Source of the DNA: Pseudomonadales bacterium
Lineage (GTDB): Bacteria > Pseudomonadota > Gammaproteobacteria > Pseudomonadales > Ketobacteraceae
Length of the DNA: 64,000 bases
Reading direction: 5' to 3'
NCBI GenBank assembly: GCA_002708905.1
Contig: PAPM01000025.1
Coordinates: 186,001-250,000, forward strand
A program made the translations under genes and the position numbers. Numbering within the stretch: the first letter of the stretch is position 1; each line of letters begins with the position of its first letter. A model generated the notes under the pieces. It was not told the origin of the DNA, did no database searches, and saw nothing but the letters and a program-made list of their open reading frames with translations. Positions 1 to 8,394 of the stretch are shown in pieces.

Positions 1-2696
1 ACCTTGTTGAACATCTTCATAACTTCGATGATGTAAATCGGTTGGCCCGCTTCCACATGATCCCCCTCTTCCACAAACAGGGGCGCACCCGGTACTTCGC
101 GACCGTAGAACATGCCACCGCTCACCGCGACGATCTCATCGGCCTTGGTAGCAGGAGGCGGCACCAGCACTTTCATCATGCGGCCCTGCAGTTCTTCGTT
201 ATGCAGCGCTTCCGGAATAAAGACTGTCAGGTCCTCGTTCACTTTGAGTTCATAGAAGCCGACCTGATTGGCCAGTTTGGGCAGCGCGCACACCACTTCC
301 ATGCCGGCCTGGAAACCCAGGTGAGCCGCCTGAACCTGAGTCCAGGTAGCAGCGTCCAAACCACCTTGCGGGGCGTCTTCGTTCAGCATCGCACTCAACT
401 TCAGCCAATCGGATTCACCCAACTTGGCTTCCAGATCGCGGTAGAATTGGAGGCCGGCCTGCAACACTTCGTTATCGTGTTTCCAGATACACTCGGCTGC
501 CGGCAGGTCAGCCCGATAATCCATGTTCAGGTAGTGATAGGTTTCGTCCAGCACCTGAATAGGGTTGCGGGTCCAGACCACGGTGTCACCGTCGAATTTG
601 ACATTGGCTTTGTTCAGGCTCAACCAACCGGAGAAAATGTGGGGGTCTCGGGTCAGGATATCCAGCGCACGCAGTAACAGCGTGTGCTTGCGCTCCATGG
701 AGGTTTCGATGGCCTGCATGGCAGCCTGCAGATCTTCACCCACACCATGAGCCTCTGCAATCTGCTTTTTGTAGATGGCTTTGGCGTGGTTAAACGCGTA
801 TTCCAGATCGAAATCGGCAATCGCTTCTTTCAACTTGCCCACCAAGGTGAGGTAAGGCATCACGAACTTGGTGGTGGATTTGGCGTGCACGTTTTCCGCC
901 AGGAACCAATGCACCAGACCGTAATGGAACTGTAAGTTAGTCGCCAGATTTTCACCGCTCATCTTGGTACGACGCAGCAGTTCAGCCATTTCTTCATAGC
1001 TGTGCTTGCGGTTTTTACCAACTGATAGCAACAAAGCGATGTTACTGTCGTAGGCGCCTGCCAGATGATATTTGATGAACTGGTTGGTATCCGGGTTACG
1101 GGCACTGATGCCCTGATCATCACGGATTTCGTTTTCGATGGGACTGGACCAGTATTCAATGATACCACCGGCGTGAGGCTTCAATGCGGCGTTGGTGGCG
1201 TTCAAACGGGCTTCCACAGAAGCACGCTCGCGGGGAATACGCTCCGGCTTGGGCAACTTCTTGCCGTGACGGGCCAACAGGGTCATGGCTTCCACCAAAG
1301 AATCCACCAACAGGTAATCGTTGGGATCTTCCGGATTCACGAACTTCAGGGTGTAGCACAGTTCAGATACGCGGTGCTCCACCTGGATACGGGTGTTCAT
1401 CTCCATGAAGAAGTGGCTGTCTTTGTCGACGATACATTCGAAGGTTGACACAGAATCCAGGCCAACCGCCAGGCCAAAACGCTCAGATTCTTCCTCCATA
1501 CGTCGCAGGATCGCCAGATCGGTTTTCAGGGCTTCCACTTCACCGCTTTTGCCCGCCGCTTCCGCGGCAGCGATGGCTTCTTCCAGCATTTCGCCGGTGT
1601 TGGAGATTTCCAGCAGTTTCTGTTCGTGCATCTGCAGGGAACAGTCACGGGCCCCCAGGGTAGTACACCATTCACCATTACCAATAACCTGGATTTCCTG
1701 GTGACGGGTGGTTTCGATGTTGAGCTCAATCAATACGTTCTTGTTGTCGCCCACACCGGTTGTTTTCACTTCCTGCAGAATTTCGATCAGTTTTTCTGCT
1801 GCTACGGAAGACGCCTTCTTGATGCGGTCTGCCAACTCGCCGTCAAAAGCCGCTGGCGATTGCAGAATACGCTGACCTTTACCACCGCCACCGCCGATGG
1901 CCTTCAGGCGCACGCGGTTTTCCGGGTAACGACCAAAAACTTCCGCCACCCGGGCGATGGCTTCGGCACAGATTTCATCGGTAGTGATGATGTCCATGGA
2001 CTTGGCGTAGGATGCGTTGAGTACTGCATCGGCCGCATCTTCCAAGGCAACGCTTTCGTCCCAGTTGGAAGCGTCAACGCTCAGGCCTTTTTCTTCTGCC
2101 AGCGCTTTCAAACCGGCACGGTCACCAACTTTGGTAATCAGCGTCAGTGAAGTCAGGTTATCAATACCTGGCGTGGTGGATACGTCATTTTGCAAAGCCG
2201 TACGCTTGGCTTCGTCTTTTGCACCAGCACCACGTACAGTACCGGAACAGGGGCCGATAAAGTTCAAGCCAGCATTTTCCAGCGCGCTTACCAGGGCCTC
2301 ATCTTCCGCCATAAAGCCGTAACCGGCAAACACGGAATCGTGACCGTTTTCCTTACAGATGCTGATGATCTGCTGGATGCGCTGAGTACGCTCATCCTTG
2401 TCCATACCGGTGTAATCCGGTACCCGGTGCACCATGTCAGGGTTCTTCATCTGACGCAGTTCAGGGGCCAACGCGTTGTTGTAGGTAATGGAATCTTTTT
2501 CTGACAGCAGAATACCGTATTCGGTAATGCCCATCTCTTCCCACACATCCATCACTTCCTTACGGATCGGACCACGACAGATGATGAGGGGTTTCATATC
2601 GCTACAGTCAAACTGGCTGACCCATGCGGAATCGGTGGGCTTGCGGCGGCGATCTTTGTTCACCAGAGGATTGTTGGTGTAGTTTTCGTTGCTCAT
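1..2696 (-). CDS. acyl-CoA carboxylase alpha subunit (biotin carboxylase + biotinyl domain), partial
   Basis: The reading frame is open from an ATG at 2696 to the left edge, giving 898 visible codons; the C-terminus lies outside. The middle of the N-terminal half has the ATP-grasp loop KAIGGGGGKGQ and the catalytic stretch EMNTRIQVEHR of biotin carboxylases. The last visible residues are EVMKMFNK, the biotin attachment motif with its lysine. The protein carboxylates its own biotin with ATP and bicarbonate and passes the carboxyl group to the beta subunit encoded next. At 900 residues or more it is much longer than the usual 600-700-residue PccA/MccA alpha chains; the extra length lies between the two domains. 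The substrate (acetyl-, propionyl- or another acyl-CoA) cannot be read from sequence. Propionyl-CoA released by steroid and odd-chain breakdown is a plausible link, but an inference. Confidence 0.9.
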   Translation of the reverse strand, partial: MSNENYTNNPLVNKDRRRKPTDSAWVSQFDCSDMKPLIICRGPIRKEVMDVWEEMGITEYGILLSEKDSITYNNALAPELRQMKNPDMVHRVPDYTGMDKDERTQRIQQIISICKENGHDSVFAGYGFMAEDEALVSALENAGLNFIGPCSGTVRGAGAKDEAKRTALQNDVSTTPGIDNLTSLTLITKVGDRAGLKALAEEKGLSVDASNWDESVALEDAADAVLNASYAKSMDIITTDEICAEAIARVAEVFGRYPENRVRLKAIGGGGGKGQRILQSPAAFDGELADRIKKASSVAAEKLIEILQEVKTTGVGDNKNVLIELNIETTRHQEIQVIGNGEWCTTLGARDCSLQMHEQKLLEISNTGEMLEEAIAAAEAAGKSGEVEALKTDLAILRRMEEESERFGLAVGLDSVSTFECIVDKDSHFFMEMNTRIQVEHRVSELCYTLKFVNPEDPNDYLLVDSLVEAMTLLARHGKKLPKPERIPRERASVEARLNATNAALKPHAGGIIEYWSSPIENEIRDDQGISARNPDTNQFIKYHLAGAYDSNIALLLSVGKNRKHSYEEMAELLRRTKMSGENLATNLQFHYGLVHWFLAENVHAKSTTKFVMPYLTLVGKLKEAIADFDLEYAFNHAKAIYKKQIAEAHGVGEDLQAAMQAIETSMERKHTLLLRALDILTRDPHIFSGWLSLNKANVKFDGDTVVWTRNPIQVLDETYHYLNMDYRADLPAAECIWKHDNEVLQAGLQFYRDLEAKLGESDWLKLSAMLNEDAPQGGLDAATWTQVQAAHLGFQAGMEVVCALPKLANQVGFYELKVNEDLTVFIPEALHNEELQGRMMKVLVPPPATKADEIVAVSGGMFYGREVPGAPLFVEEGDHVEAGQPIYIIEVMKMFNK

Positions 2697-2742
2697 CTTC
2701 TAAATCCTATAAATTCTCTTCTACCTGGTTGCAGGCTACCGA

Positions 2743-4470
2743 TTAATGGAATTCGCGTTGCACGCCGCCCATGGGCTTGGCTTCATAATGACGCAACAGG
2801 AAGTTGAGATTTTGTGCCAGGCTGGAACGCAGGTCGTACGGCATAACCAGCTGGGAAATGGAACCCAGGCTCAAGGCTTCTTTCGGGTTCATCAGGGCCT
2901 TTTCGTACATCTGGTTGTACATGGCTTCCTGCTGTTTCACCCATTCCGCCACTTCGGCTTGCGCCTGTTCCCGCGCCTGGGCTTCAGTACCACCGGCCGC
3001 CTGCAGCTGGGTAGTGCGTTCGGCAATCTTGCCTTTAACCGCTGCCCGTACGGCCGCCAGTTCCTTCTTGTAAACGAATTCTTTACCGGCATTACCCATT
3101 ACCGCCAGACGGGTGGTGGGCAGTGCCAGTACCACGTCAGCGCCGGTGGCGTAGCTGTTAAACGCGGCATAGGCGCCACCGAAGGCGTTACGCACGATCA
3201 GCAGTATACGGGGTGTACGCAGATCGATGATGGCGTCCAGCATGGCACGACCGGCCTGCACGATACCGTTACGTTCCTGATCGGTTCCCGGCAGGAAGCC
3301 GGTGGTGTCTTCGATGAAAACAACGGGAATGTTGTAGACGTTACAGAAGCGGATAAAACGTGCGTTCTTGTAAGATGCCGCAATGTCGATCTGACCGGAG
3401 GACACTGCACTGTTGTTGGCCACGATACCGACAACGTTACCGCCCATACGGCCGAAGGCACAGATGGTATTCTGGGCGCGGTCAGGCTGGAATTCAGTGT
3501 AATCACCGTGATCGCAGATCTGCTGGATCAGGATACGGATATCGATGGGGGTGTTGAAACCGGATGGCGAGTTAAACGCCTTCTTAAACAGGATGTCCGC
3601 GTCCCAGGTTTTACGATCCAGCGGATCGGACGTCTCCAGGTACGGTGCCATGGTGCTGTTGTTATCCGGGAAGTAACGCAGCAGCTCTTTGGCTTTGCGC
3701 AGGGCAGACACTTCATCCGGCACCACGAAATCGGTTACACCGGACTGGCCGTGAACACCGGGTCCACCCAGCTCATCAGCCGTAACGTCTTCACCCAACA
3801 CGGATTTAACAACGCCCGGACCGGTCAGACCAAAGAATGTGTCCTGGGGCTGAATCATGAAGCTGCCCTGACGGGGCAGGTAAGCACCACCACCGGCGTT
3901 GTAGCCGAACATACACATGATGCTGGGCACCACACCGCTGATTTTACGCAGCGCGGTGAAGGCCTCTGCATAACCGTCCAGACCACCCACACCCGCAGGT
4001 ACGAACGCACCGGCAGAATCGTTCATGCCGATCAGCGGAATACCACGCTCACCGGCCATTTTGATCAGGCTGGCCAGCTTGCGGCCGTTGGTGGCGTCCA
4101 TGGAACCGGCACGCACGGTGAAGTCATGGCCGTACAGGGCCACATCACGACCGTCAATGTTGACGATGGCGGTGACGATGGAGGCACCATCCAGGTTCTT
4201 GCCCCAGTTCTGGTACAGCACAATGGGATCTTTGTCGGTGAGGACACGAATCCGTTCCCACACAGTCATCCGCTTTTTAAGATGCTGCTTTTCAATGGCT
4301 TTGACCCCGGCAGCCGTCTCAGGACGCTGCATGATCTCCCAGCCTTCTTTCAGGGATTCTTCATAGATACCGGGTTCCCGGACTATTTCACCGGGGATCT
4401 TGAATTCTTTGGTTTCCGGTTCGTGAAAGGGGTTTTCCAATGATGGAACAAGCTTCTTCTGTATTCCCAT
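2743..4470 (-). CDS. acyl-CoA carboxylase carboxyltransferase (beta) subunit
   Basis: The 575-residue product has the crotonase-like carboxyltransferase fold of AccD5/PccB/MccB proteins. Visible motifs include the glycine-rich [19 protein letters not shown] segment and, in the C-terminal half, the [19 protein letters not shown] and [14 protein letters not shown] segments that form CoA- and biotin-binding pockets. It moves the carboxyl group from carboxybiotin to an acyl-CoA. It lies 46 bp upstream of the alpha gene on the same strand, so the two form one enzyme and probably one transcript. The frame opens further up at a GTG at 4542, but that codon directly abuts its only GAGG. The ATG at 4470 matches the expected N-terminus better, though its ribosome site is weak. 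Substrate specificity is unknown. Confidence 0.88.
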   Translation of the reverse strand: MGIQKKLVPSLENPFHEPETKEFKIPGEIVREPGIYEESLKEGWEIMQRPETAAGVKAIEKQHLKKRMTVWERIRVLTDKDPIVLYQNWGKNLDGASIVTAIVNIDGRDVALYGHDFTVRAGSMDATNGRKLASLIKMAGERGIPLIGMNDSAGAFVPAGVGGLDGYAEAFTALRKISGVVPSIMCMFGYNAGGGAYLPRQGSFMIQPQDTFFGLTGPGVVKSVLGEDVTADELGGPGVHGQSGVTDFVVPDEVSALRKAKELLRYFPDNNSTMAPYLETSDPLDRKTWDADILFKKAFNSPSGFNTPIDIRILIQQICDHGDYTEFQPDRAQNTICAFGRMGGNVVGIVANNSAVSSGQIDIAASYKNARFIRFCNVYNIPVVFIEDTTGFLPGTDQERNGIVQAGRAMLDAIIDLRTPRILLIVRNAFGGAYAAFNSYATGADVVLALPTTRLAVMGNAGKEFVYKKELAAVRAAVKGKIAERTTQLQAAGGTEAQAREQAQAEVAEWVKQQEAMYNQMYEKALMNPKEALSLGSISQLVMPYDLRSSLAQNLNFLLRHYEAKPMGGVQREFH

Positions 4471-4868
4471 GCTGTTACACGCTCTTTGGTTGAATCGCTG
4501 GAACTGTTCGCGGCTTTTCAGCAGTCTTGGGAGAGGGATCACCTCAAGCCAAAACCGGGATAGCAGAAAAACCTATTTAAGATCAGCGAGTTGTGTGCCG
4601 ATATTAAAAAAATCTGTTTCTTGAGGGTGCTGCATTATTCAATCGAGCGACCGCGGAGTCAATCACCTGAACGCTCATCCACACTGATGAAAAACAACAC
4701 AGATGTCGCAGGACACACGGAATTGAGGTGACACAATACCCCATTGAATTTACGGGCATTTTACGTTTCCCCAAGCCCCCCAAGGACAAAAAGGGCCGCC
4801 ATTATCCCACAGTTATCCGCCATTTTCAGCTTTGGATTTTCGGCGCCCGAAGCCCCATAATCCGCGCC
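4471..4868. other. divergent intergenic region between carboxylase operon and rsmE
   Basis: About 400 bases without a supported gene. The plus-strand frame of rsmE is open back to 4728 and the minus-strand frame of the carboxyltransferase back to 4542, but neither extension resembles the families. The segment should hold the two divergent promoters. I see no clear paired -35/-10 boxes, operator, repeat or RNA gene in it. Confidence 0.5.
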
Positions 4869-5591
4869 ATGAATGTGATACTGATCCATCCCCGGGAATG
4901 GGGGCAAAACACGACAACCGGACAGCTGGTTCTGCGTGACGAGCGCTATCGACACATCCGCGAGGTGATCAAGCCGGAGCCCGGTGACCAACTGCGGGTG
5001 GGCCTGTTGGGAGGGTTGCTGGGGAACGCCCGCGTGGAAGCGATAGACAACCACTCCATCAGCCTGCAGATCCAGTTGGACAGCGCGCCGCCGGCACCGC
5101 TGCCGGTGACGCTGCTGCTGGCTTTGCCGAGGCCAAAGGTATTGCGCCGCACCCTGCAGGCCTGTGTCACACTGGGGGTAAAAAACATCTATCTGATCAA
5201 CAGTTTTCGGGTGGAAAAGAGCTACTGGCAGACTCCGTTTCTGGAGCAGGGCCCATTGCAGGAAACCCTGTTGCAGGGACTGGAGCAGGCCCGTGATACC
5301 GTGCTGCCGCAGGTCCATCTGCGCAAGCGCTTCAAGCCTTTTGTAGAGGATGAACTGCCGGTGCTCCTGCAGGGTAAACTAGGCTGGATCGCCCACCCCA
5401 CTGCGGACGCCCAGCCCTGTCCCAGTGGCTTGGTTGACCCCTGTTTATTGGCCGTGGGACCCGAGGGCGGCTTTATCCCTTATGAGGTGGAAAAGCTGGT
5501 GGAAAACGGATTCCAGACCATCGGTCTTGGGCCCAGAATCCTCAAAGTGGAGACCGCTGTACCGGCTTTATTGGGCAAACTTTTTGTGTAA
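4869..5591 (+). CDS. rsmE: 16S rRNA m3U1498 methyltransferase RsmE
   Basis: The 240-residue product belongs to the SPOUT methyltransferases that methylate N3 of U1498 in 16S rRNA using S-adenosylmethionine. The C-terminal knot is clear: LLAVGPEGGF, then LGPRILKVETAVPALLGKL, the usual SAM-binding loop. The N-terminal half is the PUA-like RNA-binding part (short hydrophobic strand, then RDERYRHIREV). The start was set at ATG 4869 because the family begins with a short strand before the HPREW-like motif and because this gives the standard length; the frame is open upstream to 4728. It stands alone between two divergently or convergently transcribed units and is a housekeeping gene. Confidence 0.93.
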   Translation: MNVILIHPREWGQNTTTGQLVLRDERYRHIREVIKPEPGDQLRVGLLGGLLGNARVEAIDNHSISLQIQLDSAPPAPLPVTLLLALPRPKVLRRTLQACVTLGVKNIYLINSFRVEKSYWQTPFLEQGPLQETLLQGLEQARDTVLPQVHLRKRFKPFVEDELPVLLQGKLGWIAHPTADAQPCPSGLVDPCLLAVGPEGGFIPYEVEKLVENGFQTIGLGPRILKVETAVPALLGKLFV

Positions 5592-5626
5592 CAAATCTTA
5601 TACTTTCAGATTCAAACCTCCATATC

Positions 5627-7654
5627 TTAAACCTTAAAGGCACTGAGGATGGTTTTCAGCTGACTGGCCTCCGACGCCATGTCCTCACTGGCCCTGGCCG
5701 TGGCTTCCGCCTGGCGGGTTGCCTGATCCCCGGAATCACGGATGTCATGAATGTTCTGGTCAATTTCGTGGGCCACCTGGGCCTGCTGGTTGACGGAAAG
5801 CGCAATCTGGCTGGTCATCTCCACCACGCTGTTGAGATCCTGGCGTATCTCGTCAAACACGGCCCCCACCGCCCGGGAATCCTCCACCGTTCCCCCAGCC
5901 ACCTCGCTGCTGTGGGCCATGGCCGCCACGGCCTGTTCAATCTTCTTCAGGAAGTTATCAATAATGGCTTCTATGTTACCCGTGGAATCCTGGGTACGCT
6001 GGGACAGGGAACGGACCTCATCCGCCACCACCGCAAAGCCCCGGCCTTGTTCTCCGGCACGGGCCGCTTCGATGGCGGCATTCAAGGCCAGCAAATTGGT
6101 CTGGGCCGCGATGGATTTGATCTCATCAATCACCTGGGCAATCTTCTGGCTGTCCCGGGCCAGTTCATTGATAGTGGTACTGGTGAGTTGGATATCCTCC
6201 GAAAGCGAGCTGACCTGACGCAGGGTCTCCCCCACCTGCTCACTGCCCTGACGGGCCTTGTCACTGGTGGTACCCACCAATTCTTCCGCCCGCTTGGAAT
6301 AGTCGGCCACGCCCTGCACGGTGTTGGTCAGCTCGCTGATGGCGGCTGCCACCTGTTGGGTTCGGCCGGTTTGCGAGCTCATGCCAGTGCTGCTTTCCCG
6401 GGAATAGCCCCTGACGTTGTCGGCCAGCTGCGTCACCTTATCGGCGCTGGAAGCCACTTGAGTGACCAACTCCCGCACCCGTTCCGTACTCAGGTTAAAG
6501 CGCATGATAAGACGCCCCATTTCATCATTGCTGCGCTGCTCCAGGCGAACCGTCATGTCACCCTCCGCCATGCGGGCGGCAGCACCCCGCACCTGCTCAA
6601 TGGCATCGTTAAGGGCCACATAGAACGAGGCATAGGCGTACGCCGTAATTAACAGGAGGGAGACCAGGATCAGACCAATTTGGGTGGCCCCGGTCCAGAG
6701 CGCCCTTTTCTTGTCATCAATGCTTTGTTCCGCCAACGCCAGCAATTTCGCGCCAAACGCCTGCTGCTGTCCGATCTGTTGGGTCATGTGCTCAAAGAAC
6801 GCCTGCCAACCCAAGTCGAAGGTGGCAGCCATCAGTACCTTGCTGTCCACAAACTGACGCTGGGCCTTGAGCCCTTCCTCCAGTTTCTTCAGCTCACCGG
6901 CCATCGCAGCGCCGGCCTCCCCGGGCAGGGCATTGGCCACCGTCACCGGAAATTCCTCGCTGAACCGGTCCAGGCTCAGCAGCGCTTTGTCCAGGGCCTC
7001 CAGGGTGAATCCGTCCAGATAGGTATAGGTCAACCCATAGGAGCCTATGGCCCGCAATCGGCTGTTGATATCACTGAGCTGGACCAGGTGGCGGGTCAGC
7101 AGATCCAGCATGCCCAGCACGCTTTTATCGCTTTCCAGGTTGAGGCCACTGGTCTCATAAACATACTTGATCAGCGTCAGCAGCTGCCCCGTTGGACCAC
7201 TCATGGCCCGATAGGTGAGCTCCGGCCCCTCTTCATTGTTTACCCCCACGCTGGCGAGCCCCTCCACCCCGCGGCGTACTTCCTGCAATTTGGCCTGGAA
7301 TTCAGCGTCCTGAACCAGGGGCTCGGGACGCGCCGACAATGCATCAACCGCACGCAACACCTGATCCGTGACCTTGCTTTCCATGTTGCGCACGTCTGCC
7401 TCACGGTGAATATTCGACACCACCCGCAAATCCCGCTGCTGCGCCATTAATCGCTTGATCTCCAGCAGTTCCGAAATCAGCCGCAGCCCCTGCTGCTCCT
7501 GTTCGGCACTCTGTATTTCCGTCAGGGAATCCCGTACCAGCATGCCGCTGAAGGTCAGCAGGGGCAGGTAGAACAACAAACTGATTAGGATGAACTTCTT
7601 GGCAAAGCTTACCCTGGATATCAGGGCTATCCCCGGCGCCAACAACGACTTCAT
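5627..7654 (-). CDS. methyl-accepting chemotaxis protein
   Basis: This 675-residue transmembrane chemoreceptor has a first membrane helix at about residues 20-42 and a second near 322-346. A periplasmic sensor of about 280 residues lies between them, rich in helices and of no family I can name. A HAMP linker follows ([18 protein letters not shown]), then the long cytoplasmic coiled coil with the invariant hairpin tip [32 protein letters not shown]. The tip binds CheA and CheW and controls flagellar rotation or twitching. There is no C-terminal CheR/CheB tethering pentapeptide. No chemotaxis genes lie nearby, so it is an orphan receptor with unknown ligand. The minus-strand start at 7654 is followed by a positively charged N-terminus and the first helix. 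Confidence 0.93.
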   Translation of the reverse strand: MKSLLAPGIALISRVSFAKKFILISLLFYLPLLTFSGMLVRDSLTEIQSAEQEQQGLRLISELLEIKRLMAQQRDLRVVSNIHREADVRNMESKVTDQVLRAVDALSARPEPLVQDAEFQAKLQEVRRGVEGLASVGVNNEEGPELTYRAMSGPTGQLLTLIKYVYETSGLNLESDKSVLGMLDLLTRHLVQLSDINSRLRAIGSYGLTYTYLDGFTLEALDKALLSLDRFSEEFPVTVANALPGEAGAAMAGELKKLEEGLKAQRQFVDSKVLMAATFDLGWQAFFEHMTQQIGQQQAFGAKLLALAEQSIDDKKRALWTGATQIGLILVSLLLITAYAYASFYVALNDAIEQVRGAAARMAEGDMTVRLEQRSNDEMGRLIMRFNLSTERVRELVTQVASSADKVTQLADNVRGYSRESSTGMSSQTGRTQQVAAAISELTNTVQGVADYSKRAEELVGTTSDKARQGSEQVGETLRQVSSLSEDIQLTSTTINELARDSQKIAQVIDEIKSIAAQTNLLALNAAIEAARAGEQGRGFAVVADEVRSLSQRTQDSTGNIEAIIDNFLKKIEQAVAAMAHSSEVAGGTVEDSRAVGAVFDEIRQDLNSVVEMTSQIALSVNQQAQVAHEIDQNIHDIRDSGDQATRQAEATARASEDMASEASQLKTILSAFKV

Positions 7655-7723
7655 AACCCCACCTCAACGATCAGAATGGAAACGCACCCTATTCAGTATA
7701 GTCAGGGACAGAAATTCACCAGG

Positions 7724-7752
7724 TTGAACAAACTCTTGGTCTATTCTTTATA
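7724..7752 (+). promoter_or_regulatory. candidate sigma-70 promoter for the small gene at 7783
   Basis: TTGAAC at 7724-7729 and TTTATA at 7747-7752 are separated by 17 bp, the optimal spacing for a sigma-70 promoter. Transcription would start about 25 bp before the GAGTGAGGGAAC ribosome site of the next gene. This is pattern recognition only. Confidence 0.45.
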
Positions 7753-7782
7753 GAATTCGACAACAAAACGGAGTGAGGGAAC

Positions 7783-8145
7783 ATGGATCTGAAGGAAAGT
7801 CTGGACATCGCGGAGAGCTTACGTCGCCAGGCCCGCAAGGCCGTATCGAAATTTCAAACGGAGCTGGACCTGAAAGGCGGTCTGGTGGACGCTATGCGCA
7901 CCTACGGCGAAAGTGCCCTGTATGGCCGCATCATGCTGGAACACCTGGAGCCAATCTTTAACATGCTGGAGCAGGAAAATGCTGCCCAGGCCGAAAAAGA
8001 TCTGACCCGCTACCTGGGGGAGCGCACTGAATTCCTGACCGGTATGAAGCCCTGGGTACCCAGCTCCACCGATATCATGGATAACCTGCTGAACATGGTG
8101 AATGCCACCGTTATTGCGGATTTGATCGAGGCCTTTAAGGAGTAA
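7783..8145 (+). CDS. small hypothetical cytoplasmic protein
   Basis: A 120-residue acidic, mostly helical protein with no signal peptide or membrane segment. I do not recognise its family. A strong ribosome site (GGAGTGAGGGAAC) precedes the ATG and a candidate promoter lies 31-59 bp upstream, so the gene looks real. The charged N-terminal helix (DIAESLRRQARKAV) and leucine-rich middle could form a helical bundle. It lies divergent from the chemoreceptor and 249 bp before the MalT-like regulator. No function is assigned. Confidence 0.7.
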   Translation: MDLKESLDIAESLRRQARKAVSKFQTELDLKGGLVDAMRTYGESALYGRIMLEHLEPIFNMLEQENAAQAEKDLTRYLGERTEFLTGMKPWVPSSTDIMDNLLNMVNATVIADLIEAFKE

Positions 8146-8160
8146 GGGCCTCTCCCATTG

Positions 8161-8224
8161 CTGGCCCAATGTCGGCCCATTGTCGGCCCATTGTCGGCCC
8201 ATTGCCGGCCCATTGCCGGCCTAG
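8161..8224 (+). repeat. tandem 11-bp repeat, about six units
   Basis: Units of 11 bp with consensus TCGGCCCATTG run head to tail: CTGGCCCAATG (8161), TCGGCCCATTG (8172, 8183, 8194), CCGGCCCATTG (8205) and a partial CCGGCCTAG (8216). The three middle copies are identical. An 11-bp period is close to one helical turn, so the repeats face the same side of the DNA. They sit just after the small gene's stop and 171 bp before the MalT-like regulator. Confidence 0.9.
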
Positions 8225-8394
8225 CTTTCTGCAATAAATTGTTTCACACCGACACACTAAATTCCGTTATGCTCCTTGGAAGACCCAATTCTTGTAAATA
8301 ATGGCCACTTCAGGCCGTTTAGGGCAAGTTCGAGGCAAATTTGCCCTTTCTTAAAACAAAAACAGAGATCAAGCAGAGTCAAGCAGACTGACTT

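Noticed and set aside
2746-4443. A 565-codon open frame on the plus strand opposite the carboxyltransferase gene
   Set aside because: It mirrors a real conserved gene in the opposite frame, is rich in His, Gly and Gln as antisense frames of GC-rich genes are, and has no recognisable motif.
8010-8234. Short minus-strand frame encoding a repeated peptide (MGRQWADNGPT-like)
   Set aside because: The peptide repeat comes only from the 11-bp DNA tandem repeat and runs into the antisense of the small gene at 7783; no ribosome site.
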